Assembly: GCF_031932625.1 (NCBI RefSeq)
Contig: NZ_JAVSCK010000001.1
Coordinates: 806,001 to 870,000 of the forward strand
From: Hwangdonia seohaensis
GTDB taxonomy: Bacteria; Bacteroidota; Bacteroidia; Flavobacteriales; Flavobacteriaceae
DNA length: 64,000 nucleotides
Reading direction: 5' to 3'
Position numbers and translations under genes: made by a program. Under the pieces are notes generated by a model. The model did not search any database. It worked only from the letters and a program-made list of their open reading frames with translations, and was not told the origin of the DNA. Below, piece after piece: positions 52,369 through 60,029 of this stretch. Every line of letters begins with the position of its first letter. The first letter of the stretch is position 1.

Positions 52369-52459
52369 ATTTGTATTTATTAAAGGGAATACGCATTCGC
52401 GGAAACATCAACCTTTAAAAACCCTTCATTTTTTGTTCGGTTAAAAAAAATATACCGTG

Positions 52460-53329
52460 TTATTTTTTAAAAGTGACGAGCTGTTTTTCTATAAAAGTAA
52501 CACCAATGCCTATTAATAAAATAATACCGCCCAACACCATGTTTAGGGTAATGGTTTCATCAATAAATAACCACGCTAAAGCTGATGCTAAAATACCTTG
52601 ACCCAGCAAACTTACCGAAACCCTTGTAGCGCGCATGTGCTTAGTGGCGTAACTAATAAGAAGCCAAGCCAAAAGCTGACAAACAACAGCTTGAATAACC
52701 AATACCAACCAACCGGCATCTGAAAATCCAGAAAAAGGTTCGTTTATTGCATAACTCACAACGCCTAAATGTAAAGAAGAAGCGGCTAAACTTATCGTCA
52801 TAAAAGTGATAACGTCCATATTTTTTAAAACCTCCTTGCTTATTAGCATATAAAATGCATATAAAACCCCCGAAAGTACTCCAAAGCTAAAGGCCAAATC
52901 GAAATCTAAATTTTTAAAAACCGAAAAACCAACCAACAAAATCATTCCAAAAACCGCAATTACGGTACCAATCCAGAAATTGGTTTTGGGCTTGTCCTTT
53001 AAAAATAGCAACGCTAAAACACCCACCCAAACAGGCGATAAATTGGTTAATAACGAGGCTTGCGTAGCGGTAGATTCTTGTATGGCAATATTCCAAACGG
53101 CCACATCACTACCAAAAATAACGCCACATAAAACCGCCAATAACCCTATTTTTAAATTAGGAATTTTTAGTTGTCGTGTTATTAATACATAGGGTAAAAG
53201 TAGCAACAGTGAAAACAACATTCGATAAAATGCCGAAATAACCCCTGGCGTTAAGTTAAGCTTAACCAAAATAGGGAATACCGAAATGCAAAATATTCCA
53301 ATAACGAGTGCGATTCTTGCCCTTTTCAT
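52460..53329 (-). CDS. EamA/DMT family transporter
   Basis: The 289-residue protein has ten membrane helices in two five-helix halves, the EamA (drug/metabolite transporter) pattern, with FSFGVLSGVLYAFYMLISK in the middle and SVSLLGQGILASALAWLFIDE near the end. Many members export amino acids, nucleosides or other metabolites; substrates cannot be told from sequence. It is divergent in spacing from tex, which lies on the same strand 106 bp upstream in transcription order. Confidence 0.9.
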   Translation of the reverse strand: MKRARIALVIGIFCISVFPILVKLNLTPGVISAFYRMLFSLLLLLPYVLITRQLKIPNLKIGLLAVLCGVIFGSDVAVWNIAIQESTATQASLLTNLSPVWVGVLALLFLKDKPKTNFWIGTVIAVFGMILLVGFSVFKNLDFDLAFSFGVLSGVLYAFYMLISKEVLKNMDVITFMTISLAASSLHLGVVSYAINEPFSGFSDAGWLVLVIQAVVCQLLAWLLISYATKHMRATRVSVSLLGQGILASALAWLFIDETITLNMVLGGIILLIGIGVTFIEKQLVTFKK

Positions 53330-53435
53330 TTGAATTAAATTAGTGACTAAAAATAAATCGGCAAAAGTAGTTGACTACAGCGCGTTTTCATGAGACTAAA
53401 TTGGCAATTTATGATAGTATATTATCCTGTTTTTA

Positions 53436-55556
53436 TTACTTATGCAACTTTAGTTGAATGCGCTTTCGCGGAACATCAACCTCTAAAACTTTTACAATAA
53501 TTTGTTGGTGTAAACTTACGTGCTCATTCACGTCTTTTACAAACGTATCCGATAGATTTGAAACATGGATGAGACCGCTTTCTTTAATACCAACATCAAC
53601 AAAACAACCGAAATTAGTGATGTTGTTGACAATTCCCGGAAGCAATTGGCCTTCGCGCAAATCGTTAATTGTTTTTATATTTTGGTTAAAAGTAAATACT
53701 TTGGCTTGTTCGCGAATATCCAAACCGGGTTTTTCAAGTTCTTTAACAATGTCTTCAAGCGTCGGTAAGCCAACCGAATCGGTGCAGTATGGTTTTAAAT
53801 CTATGTTTTTAAGCAATTCGGAATGCCCTATTACATCCGCAACGTTTTTACCCAAATCTTTCGCCATCTGTTTTACAATGCCATAACTTTCAGGGTGTAC
53901 GGCCGAATCGTCTAACGGGTTTTTGGCACCTTTAATTCTTAAAAAAGCAGCACCTTGCTCAAAGGCCTTTGCACCCAAACGCGGTACTTTTTTTATGTCG
54001 TTTCTTGAGGTAAACGACCCGTTTTCGTTTCGGTAATTAAAAATGTTTTCGGCTAGTTTGGGGCCAATTCCCGACACATAACTCAATAACGGTTTGCTGG
54101 CAGTATTGATGTTTACCCCAACCGAATTCACACAATTTTCAACCACTGTATCTAACGACTTTTGTAATTTGGTCTGATCGACATCGTGCTGATATTGCCC
54201 TACGCCAATAGATTTGGCATCAATTTTTACCAATTCCGCTAGTGGGTCTTGCAAACGCCGACCAATGGAAACACTACCACGAACCGTAACATCGTAATTG
54301 GGGAATTCCTCCCGTGCGATTTTAGATGCCGAATAAATACTCGCGCCAGCCTCACTAACGACAAATACTTGAATGTCGTTTTTAAATCTAATTTTTCTAA
54401 TTAAGGCTTCGGTTTCGCGGGATGCCGTGCCGTTACCAATGGCAATGGCTTCAATTTTATAGGCATCAGCAAGCGAACTTATTTTTTTCATGGCGCCAAG
54501 GCTATCGTTTTTTGGTGGATGCGGATAAATGGTTTCGTTGTATTTTAATTGCCCTTGCGCATCTAAACACACCACTTTACAACCAGTTCTAAATCCTGGG
54601 TCGATAGCCAACACACGTTTTTCGCCCAACGGTGCACCCAATAGCAATTGTTTTAGGTTTTTAGCGAATACACCAATGGCAGATTCGTCGGCTTTTTCCT
54701 TGGCTATTTGTAGTGCTTCATTGCTTAACGATGGTAACAACAAGCGTTTATACGCATCTTGAATGGCGGTTTTTATGTGTTCCGCGCAAGCGTTATTGCT
54801 TTTAATAAGGCGTATTTCCATGTGATTTAGAGCGCGCTCGTCATCTATGTTTATTTTTACGCGAATAAAGCCTTCGGTTTCAGCTCTTAAAATAGCTAAT
54901 AATCGGTGTGATGGGATTCTGCTTAAATTTTCTTCCCAATCAAAATAATCTCTAAACTTTTGGGCGTTTTCACTTGCTTTTGTTTTTACCGCTTTTGTGG
55001 AAATCATGGCAAATCGCTCTAGTTGATGGCGGATATTGTTCCGGATATCGGTACGCTCGTTTATCCATTCTGAAATAATATGACGCCCACCTTCCAAAGC
55101 ATCGTCAACTGAATTAACATCGCCTTTTACGTATCTCAATGCAATAGATTCCAAATCGTTTGCATTCTGACCCATAATAATTTTTGCGAGCGGTTCCAAA
55201 CCGTTTTGTCGCGCTTTTTCAGCTTTTGTTTTTCGACTTTTTTTATAGGGCAGGTATAAATCTTCTAGTGCGGTTAAATCTTGGGTCGATTCGATTTTCT
55301 GTTTTAATTCCCCTGTTAAAACAGCTTGTTCTTCAAGTGCTTTTAAAATTGCAACCTTTCGCTTTTCCAACGCTTCAAATTGATCTTTGTATTTTACAAT
55401 GTCTCCAATTTGAACTTCATCCAAATTTCCGGTGCGTTCTTTTCGGTAGCGTGAAATAAACGGAATGGTACAGTCTTGGTTAAGTAACTCGATGGTGTTT
55501 TTTACGGCCTGCTCTGGCAGCTTAGTGTGCTGGATGATATATTTAATCAAGGTCAT
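53436..55556 (-). CDS. tex: Tex family RNA-binding transcription accessory protein
   Basis: This 706-residue protein has the Tex layout: an N-terminal helical region with FISRYRKERTGNLDEVQ, a YqgF/RNase H-like domain (RVLAIDPGFRTGCKVVCLD), helix-hairpin-helix segments (SGIGPKLAENIFNYRNENG) and a C-terminal S1 domain (LLPGIVNNITNFGCFVDVGI). Tex binds RNA and affects transcription and stress responses. The length is slightly shorter than the E. coli/Pseudomonas form (about 770-785), but all domains are present. It is monocistronic. Confidence 0.95.
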   Translation of the reverse strand: MTLIKYIIQHTKLPEQAVKNTIELLNQDCTIPFISRYRKERTGNLDEVQIGDIVKYKDQFEALEKRKVAILKALEEQAVLTGELKQKIESTQDLTALEDLYLPYKKSRKTKAEKARQNGLEPLAKIIMGQNANDLESIALRYVKGDVNSVDDALEGGRHIISEWINERTDIRNNIRHQLERFAMISTKAVKTKASENAQKFRDYFDWEENLSRIPSHRLLAILRAETEGFIRVKINIDDERALNHMEIRLIKSNNACAEHIKTAIQDAYKRLLLPSLSNEALQIAKEKADESAIGVFAKNLKQLLLGAPLGEKRVLAIDPGFRTGCKVVCLDAQGQLKYNETIYPHPPKNDSLGAMKKISSLADAYKIEAIAIGNGTASRETEALIRKIRFKNDIQVFVVSEAGASIYSASKIAREEFPNYDVTVRGSVSIGRRLQDPLAELVKIDAKSIGVGQYQHDVDQTKLQKSLDTVVENCVNSVGVNINTASKPLLSYVSGIGPKLAENIFNYRNENGSFTSRNDIKKVPRLGAKAFEQGAAFLRIKGAKNPLDDSAVHPESYGIVKQMAKDLGKNVADVIGHSELLKNIDLKPYCTDSVGLPTLEDIVKELEKPGLDIREQAKVFTFNQNIKTINDLREGQLLPGIVNNITNFGCFVDVGIKESGLIHVSNLSDTFVKDVNEHVSLHQQIIVKVLEVDVPRKRIQLKLHK

Positions 55557-55606
55557 GCAAAAATCTAAATTTTAATCAAATCTAAGCGATTTCAAACTTA
55601 ATTTAA

Positions 55607-55642
55607 CTAAAAAGACCCGTCATGTTTTAACATAACAGGTCT
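55607..55642 (-). terminator. Likely terminator of the bacilliredoxin gene
   Basis: AGACC (about 55613) and GGTCT (about 55638) pair around a CATGTTTTAACAT inner stem. A residues to the left give a U run on the minus strand. Confidence 0.65.
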
Positions 55643-55702
55643 AATTTTCATTTTATATTTTTTTGGGCTACATAATTAGCCCAATTAAAATACATCTAAA
55701 TT

Positions 55703-56113
55703 TTAACAGTGCGCATTGTAGGCATCAACCAAGTTTTCAGCAATTAATTCTGCTGGTCTGCCTTCAATGTGGTGGCGCTCTAACATGTGCACCAATTCGC
55801 CATCTTTAAACAAGGCCACACATGGTGAACTTGGAGGAAAGGGAATCATATATTCTCGTGCCTTATCAACAGCCTCCTTATCAACACCTGCAAAAACAGT
55901 TGTAATATGGTCTGGTCGTTTGGCATTTTGCAAACTCATTCTCGCCCCTGGGCGCGCATTGGCCGCTGCACAACCACAAACCGAATTTACAACCACTAAA
56001 GTCGTTCCTTCCTTTGCTAAAGCAGCATCAACAGCCTCGGCAGTTTGTAACTCTTCAAAACCAACATTGGTTAAATCTTCGCGCATTGGTTTTACTAATT
56101 CTGCTGGATACAT
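55703..56113 (-). CDS. Bacilliredoxin (BrxA/BrxB family)
   Basis: The 136-residue protein carries VVNSVCGCAAANARPGARM near residue 50, the CGC active site of the BrxA/BrxB (YphP/YqiW) bacilliredoxins. Those strip bacillithiol from oxidised proteins in Firmicutes. Bacteroidota also have these proteins and many make bacillithiol. Its thioredoxin-like fold is also seen in the cis-Pro segment (IPFPPSSPCVALF). It would be cytosolic and part of redox repair. Confidence 0.93.
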   Translation of the reverse strand: MYPAELVKPMREDLTNVGFEELQTAEAVDAALAKEGTTLVVVNSVCGCAAANARPGARMSLQNAKRPDHITTVFAGVDKEAVDKAREYMIPFPPSSPCVALFKDGELVHMLERHHIEGRPAELIAENLVDAYNAHC

Positions 56114-56178
56114 ATCTTAATTTTTTATTATTAATAATTATACTGCAAAGTTAATCAAAAAACGTGTAATTAGGGTTA

Positions 56179-56275
56179 GGGCGTTCCCTTAAAACGCTTA
56201 TGGCGTTATAAGGTCAGGCTATCCGCTATATCTTTTGCAAAAAAGCAATAGGATGCCGCTTCTATCCTTAACGCA
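56179..56275 (-). repeat. GCGTTA...GCCC repeat, copy 3 (inverted)
   Basis: Read on the minus strand it begins GCGTTAAGGATAGAAGCGG and CATCCTATTGC, contains ATAGCGGATAGCCTGACC and ends GGGAACGCCC. It matches copies 1 and 2 in the ends and the order of parts. It sits in the 281-bp spacer between divergent genes. Confidence 0.7.
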
Positions 56276-56394
56276 GGGGTTTGCATTGAGCATTTCAACT
56301 TTGCTCAACACAGACACCGTCGAAATGTAACAAAACCTTATAAATTTCAACTAACAATAGTATATTTGAACCATAATAAAAACAAGAAAACAAC

Positions 56395-57171
56395 ATGAGT
56401 TTTTCAAAATGGATAGGTGGTGCTTTAGGCTGGTCGTTCGGTGGGCCAATTGGGGCCATCATCGGATTAGCCATTGGAAGCCTAATAGATTCAATGACAA
56501 ACGGTAGTAGCGATCCGCTTTTGGGCGAAAGGCAATCCAAAAGCCGCGGAAGATCGACCTACAGAACACAACCCAGACAACGTCCACAAACACAATCGGG
56601 CGATTTTGAAGTAAGTCTTTTGGTTTTGGCATCGGTAGTTATCAAGGCCGATGGAAAACAAGACCAACGCGAACTGGATTTCGTACGGCAGCAATTCTTG
56701 AACATGTACGGCAAAGAACGTGCAAATCGAGCCTTTAAATTGTTTAAAAATATAAGCAAACAAAACATTTCGGTAAGACCGGTGTGTTTGCAAATTAAAC
56801 AAATGATGGATCATCCATCGCGTTTACAGCTCATCCATTTTTTATTTGGTATAGCCAAAGCCGATGGCTTTGTTACCGAAAACGAGGTGAAACAAATTTA
56901 TACCATTGCTGGTTATTTGGGTATTAGTTCGCGCGATTATGAGAGCATTAAAGCCATGTTTTATAACAGCAGCGACAACGCCTATAAAATATTGGAGATT
57001 GATAAAAGCGCTACCAACGACGACGTAAAAAGAGCCTACCGTAAAATGGCAAAAAAATACCATCCCGATAAAGTAATTCACTTAGGTAAAGAACACCAAA
57101 ATGGCGCCGAAGAAAAATTCAGGCAAGTGCAAATGGCTTATGAGCAGTTGCAAAAGGAGCGCGGGTTTTAA
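56395..57171 (+). CDS. TerB-DnaJ domain protein (DjlA-like)
   Basis: The 258-residue protein has a Gly-rich hydrophobic N-terminus (about 8-32, GGPIGAIIGLAIGSLID), a TerB-like domain (about 70-180, with VIKADGKQDQRELDFVRQ) and a C-terminal J domain (about 192-255) with YHPDKVIHLG and the HPD motif. This is the DjlA arrangement: a membrane-anchored co-chaperone that stimulates DnaK. Here the anchor is glycine-zipper-like. A palindromic terminator lies before the convergent GreA/B-like gene. Confidence 0.92.
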   Translation: MSFSKWIGGALGWSFGGPIGAIIGLAIGSLIDSMTNGSSDPLLGERQSKSRGRSTYRTQPRQRPQTQSGDFEVSLLVLASVVIKADGKQDQRELDFVRQQFLNMYGKERANRAFKLFKNISKQNISVRPVCLQIKQMMDHPSRLQLIHFLFGIAKADGFVTENEVKQIYTIAGYLGISSRDYESIKAMFYNSSDNAYKILEIDKSATNDDVKRAYRKMAKKYHPDKVIHLGKEHQNGAEEKFRQVQMAYEQLQKERGF

Positions 57172-57218
57172 TCGAAAAGAATTCCTTGAGGCTCTGCCTC
57201 GGGGTTTCCGTTGAAATT

Positions 57219-57243
57219 GTCATTCCCGAGAAATCGGGAATCT
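57219..57243. repeat. Short hairpin repeat (CATTCCC family)
   Basis: CATTCCCGA and TCGGGAATC pair around GAAA, downstream of the DnaJ gene. Just before it (57187-57205) is CTTGAGGCTCTGCCTCGGGG, another short hairpin. Confidence 0.7.
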
Positions 57244-57350
57244 AAATACCAAATTTCGGTTTTTGATTCTAAGGTCAAAATGATACGAGCGAAATACCTC
57301 TATGACTCTGTCTCGAGGATGGTTCGTTTCAAGAAATTTTTATTAAAAAC

Positions 57351-57384
57351 AAAAAACCTTGGATTTATAAATCCAAGGTTTTTT
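57351..57384. terminator. Perfect 17-bp palindromic bidirectional terminator
   Basis: AAAAAACCTTGGATTTA joins TAAATCCAAGGTTTTTT (57351-57384). It serves both convergent genes (DnaJ on the plus strand, GreA/B-like on the minus). Confidence 0.93.
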
Positions 57385-57407
57385 AAAAATATTAGAGTAG
57401 CTTATAG

Positions 57408-57791
57408 TTAAGCTTGGTGAAATTCTTCAACGTGTAATATCTCCATCTTTTTCTCACCATTTCTAAAAGGCCAAGTAATAATATCGCCAACTTTTCGGCC
57501 CACTGTAGCCACGGCAACATCACTTAAAATTGAAGATTTACGCTTTTTGTTATTCTTTTTATCGGTTGAAACGAAAATGTATTCCTCTTCTTTATTCGCT
57601 GTGTGGTCCATAATTTTTACTCTACGGTTTACCGTTACAACGTCGTTTGGTAATTCTCTTCGACGCACCTGTTTTGCCCCTCTTAATTCTTCAAGCAATA
57701 GCTCTTCTTCTTGTTGGGTTACTTTTTTTCTTCTTACGTGATCTTTGATCATATCGTAAATTCCGGTTGTTAAAATAACTTGATCTGACAT
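57408..57791 (-). CDS. GreA/GreB C-terminal domain-like protein
   Basis: From ATG 57791 the product is 127 residues. The second half (about 50-125) resembles the FKBP-like C-terminal domain of GreA/GreB and Rnk: NRRVKIMDHTANKEEEYIFV and SILSDVAVATVGRKVGDIITW. The N-terminal part is a short Arg/Glu-rich helix without the Gre coiled-coil acidic tip (no DLSEN-type motif). It could bind RNA polymerase without cleavage activity, as Rnk-type proteins do. The frame is open for 23 more codons, but the internal start is better. The leader is long (next entry). Confidence 0.8.
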   Translation of the reverse strand: MSDQVILTTGIYDMIKDHVRRKKVTQQEEELLLEELRGAKQVRRRELPNDVVTVNRRVKIMDHTANKEEEYIFVSTDKKNNKKRKSSILSDVAVATVGRKVGDIITWPFRNGEKKMEILHVEEFHQA

Positions 57792-58134
57792 AATATTGAT
57801 ATTTAAAACTTTCTTTTTTTTAAGGCTTTTGTTTTTGACCCAAACCATTAAACACAGCATAAATCATGCAGGCGTTTAACCGTAAAAAGCAGCATTAAAA
57901 AAAGGAAAATAATGATTAAAATGTATTCTGTAAAACTGTATAAATGCCCTGTCTTGAGTCTTGACAGGGATTATAGAATAAACTCTTTGGAGTGATTTAA
58001 AAAAATATCATCGTGCAAATAAGGTATTGATTGAAATACCTCAACAGAACTTGCTTGTTTATATAAAAAATAATTTGTTGTCATGTTGTATCACGAATTG
58101 GCACAAAGATAACCTTTAAATATGACATTAGCAA
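57792..58134 (-). promoter_or_regulatory. Promoter and roughly 300-nt structured leader of the GreA/B-like gene
   Basis: On the minus strand TTG (58132-58134), 20 nt and TATCTTTG (58104-58111) form a good promoter with a start near 58099. The next roughly 305 nt before the ATG contain at least three hairpins: GGTATT/AATACC (58023-58040), ACTC/GAGT (about 57983-57995) and CCCTGTC/GACAGGG (57947-57970). No protein-coding frame of note is in it, and no intrinsic terminator is evident. It could be a cis-regulatory leader or hold a small RNA. Confidence 0.45.
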
Positions 58135-58165
58135 AACATACTGGTTTTTAGGTGTTTATATTTTA

Positions 58166-59152
58166 TTACTCCTCAAAAACAACCAAACTTTTATCTTTAT
58201 CAACGGTCAATTTAATTGTTCGTCCCAAAATCAAAGCACGATTATCGTCCTCGTGTCCGGCGGGCATATTAAACGCAATCGGGAAATCATAATCTGCCAA
58301 AGCATCTAAAATAAGCTGCTCTATCGAGCTTCCCCAAGGCGTTGTGTTTTTTCGTATCTTATTTATATCGCCCACAATTACGCCTTTACAGTTATCGAAA
58401 TAACCAGCACGTTTTAAGCTTTGTAACATCCGGTCTATGTGGTATTTGTGTTCACCAACTTCTTCAATAAACAGTATTTTTCCAGACACATCTATACTGG
58501 TTTCAGAGCCCAACATGGTATGCAATAAAGTTAAGTTGCCACCAACCAACTGTCCCGAACTGCTGCCCGATTTATTATACTCAGAACCTTCTAGGGTATA
58601 GCTTAAAGGCTTTCCGAAAATAGCATCTTTAAAGGTTGAAATTGTTTCTTTAATGGCTTCCAAATCATCAATCATACTCGTGCACATCATAGCATGAAGG
58701 CTTTCAAAACCTTCGTTATGCAATTGATTGTGCAAAGCCGTAATATCAGAATATCCAATCAGCCATTTTGGGTGGTTTTTAAATTTTGTATAATCCAATT
58801 TATCAAGAATCCTAACCGTTCCGTAGCCACCGCGAGCGCACATAATGGCACTTATTGTAGGGTCGTCCAGAGCGTTTTGGTAGTCTTCACAACGCTCGCT
58901 ATCGGTTCCCGCAAAATGATTTGCTTGGTTAAAAACATGTTTTCCAACAACGGTGTGCAAGCCCCAACTTTTAAGAAGTGTTTTGGTGGCTTCCATTTCC
59001 TTTAATTTATTTTTTAAAATGCCCGAAGGCGCAACAATAGCAACCGTATCTCCAGCCTTTAAATAAGGTGGTTGAATCAATTTGTTTTGTGAAAACGCTT
59101 CAAATGTTCCTATTAATAATAGAAAACATACCATTAGTTTTTTTAATTTCAT
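58166..59152 (-). CDS. LD-carboxypeptidase (peptidase S66)
   Basis: The 328-residue protein has a signal peptide (ending FEAFSQN, about residue 22) and S66 motifs. GDTVAIVAPSG is near residue 34, MCARGGYGTVRILDKLDY and WLIGYSDITALHNQLH hold the catalytic Ser, and the Glu/His are in IEEVGEHKYHID and MPAGHEDDNRALILG. S66 enzymes cut D-Ala from tetrapeptides in recycled wall material. The signal peptide makes it periplasmic, whereas the E. coli LdcA is cytosolic. It follows a 209-codon gene by 3 bp. Confidence 0.93.
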   Translation of the reverse strand: MKLKKLMVCFLLLIGTFEAFSQNKLIQPPYLKAGDTVAIVAPSGILKNKLKEMEATKTLLKSWGLHTVVGKHVFNQANHFAGTDSERCEDYQNALDDPTISAIMCARGGYGTVRILDKLDYTKFKNHPKWLIGYSDITALHNQLHNEGFESLHAMMCTSMIDDLEAIKETISTFKDAIFGKPLSYTLEGSEYNKSGSSSGQLVGGNLTLLHTMLGSETSIDVSGKILFIEEVGEHKYHIDRMLQSLKRAGYFDNCKGVIVGDINKIRKNTTPWGSSIEQLILDALADYDFPIAFNMPAGHEDDNRALILGRTIKLTVDKDKSLVVFEE

Positions 59153-59155
59153 AAT

Positions 59156-59785
59156 TTAATATTTTTTGTGCCAGCCCCAACCAAAATTAATACCAAGTCC
59201 AAAATAATTAAACTTGCCAAAATTCCCAAAAAGCTTGAACCCTATCGATCTTCCAAAAGAAGTTGGTTTTCCAATCGGGATTAAACCATAAACAATTCGG
59301 TATCTCTTTTTAACTCTCTTAAAGGAATTAAAGTTTACTTCAAAAGGGATTCCAATATAAGAACTTCTTTGCGAAACTTTAGTATTGTTAATTGTTTCTT
59401 CGAATTTCCTTAAGTTCTGAGATACCCCGGCAGATATGCTGAGTGCAGACCCATCAAAAATAAAGCGCTTGCCATAAAGCAAAGAGAATTCGTTCATAGA
59501 ATCACCGCCCATATAAATAGGAAATATAAAAATAGCTTCAAAAAAATTCACATCTTCATTTTTATCGAGTAGATGTAAACTTCTAAACGTGATTAAATCT
59601 TTGTTAAACTGATAATTTAAATCAAACACAAAAGATAATCCTCTAGCTTCTCCTCCAGCGCCACCTATCATAAAATCGCCATAAATTATAGGGTTCTGTT
59701 TAACCTGAGTAGAATCAGCATCGTTTTGGCCTATACCATAAAATGAAATTATAAATAGACAAAATAGAAGAAGTTGGTTTTTCAT
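59156..59785 (-). CDS. Outer-membrane-like protein of unknown function
   Basis: The 209-residue protein has a signal peptide (ending FYGIGQND, about residue 20) and alternating hydrophobic strands (FMIGGAGGEARGLSFVFDLNYQF, FNYFGLGINFGWGWH), suggesting a small beta barrel. I do not know a family. Its stop is 3 bp before the S66 gene's start, so the two are an operon; a link to wall turnover is only a guess. Confidence 0.65.
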   Translation of the reverse strand: MKNQLLLFCLFIISFYGIGQNDADSTQVKQNPIIYGDFMIGGAGGEARGLSFVFDLNYQFNKDLITFRSLHLLDKNEDVNFFEAIFIFPIYMGGDSMNEFSLLYGKRFIFDGSALSISAGVSQNLRKFEETINNTKVSQRSSYIGIPFEVNFNSFKRVKKRYRIVYGLIPIGKPTSFGRSIGFKLFGNFGKFNYFGLGINFGWGWHKKY

Positions 59786-59924
59786 TAGCCTTTTTATTTC
59801 AAATGTAGGAAAAAAAGCAATGTATGTAAGTTTGAAAAAACAGGTTTTTTGCTACCACGAAAAGCAGATATTTTTTTCTAAATAGCCTTCAAAATGCGTA
59901 CTTTTACGGCTTGTTAAAATCTAA

Positions 59925-60013
59925 CGTCATTACGAGGAGAGAAGCGACGCGGTAATCTTTTCAAAATTTAGCAGATTACCATAGTTTTTACCAAAAAACT
60001 CACAATGGCAGTT
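59925..60013. repeat. REP-like element with CGTCATTACGA end, upstream of metG
   Basis: Begins CGTCATTACGAGGAGAGAAG, contains GGTAATCTTTT and AGATTACC as an internal inverted pair, and ends CACAATGGCAGTT. It is a relative of the elements flanking leuS and ends 17 bp before the metG start. Confidence 0.7.
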
Positions 60014-60029
60014 TAATTCTAATTTCACA

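Noticed and set aside
57211..57411. A plus-strand frame after the DnaJ gene
   Set aside because: It covers a hairpin repeat and the palindromic terminator, so it is not a gene.
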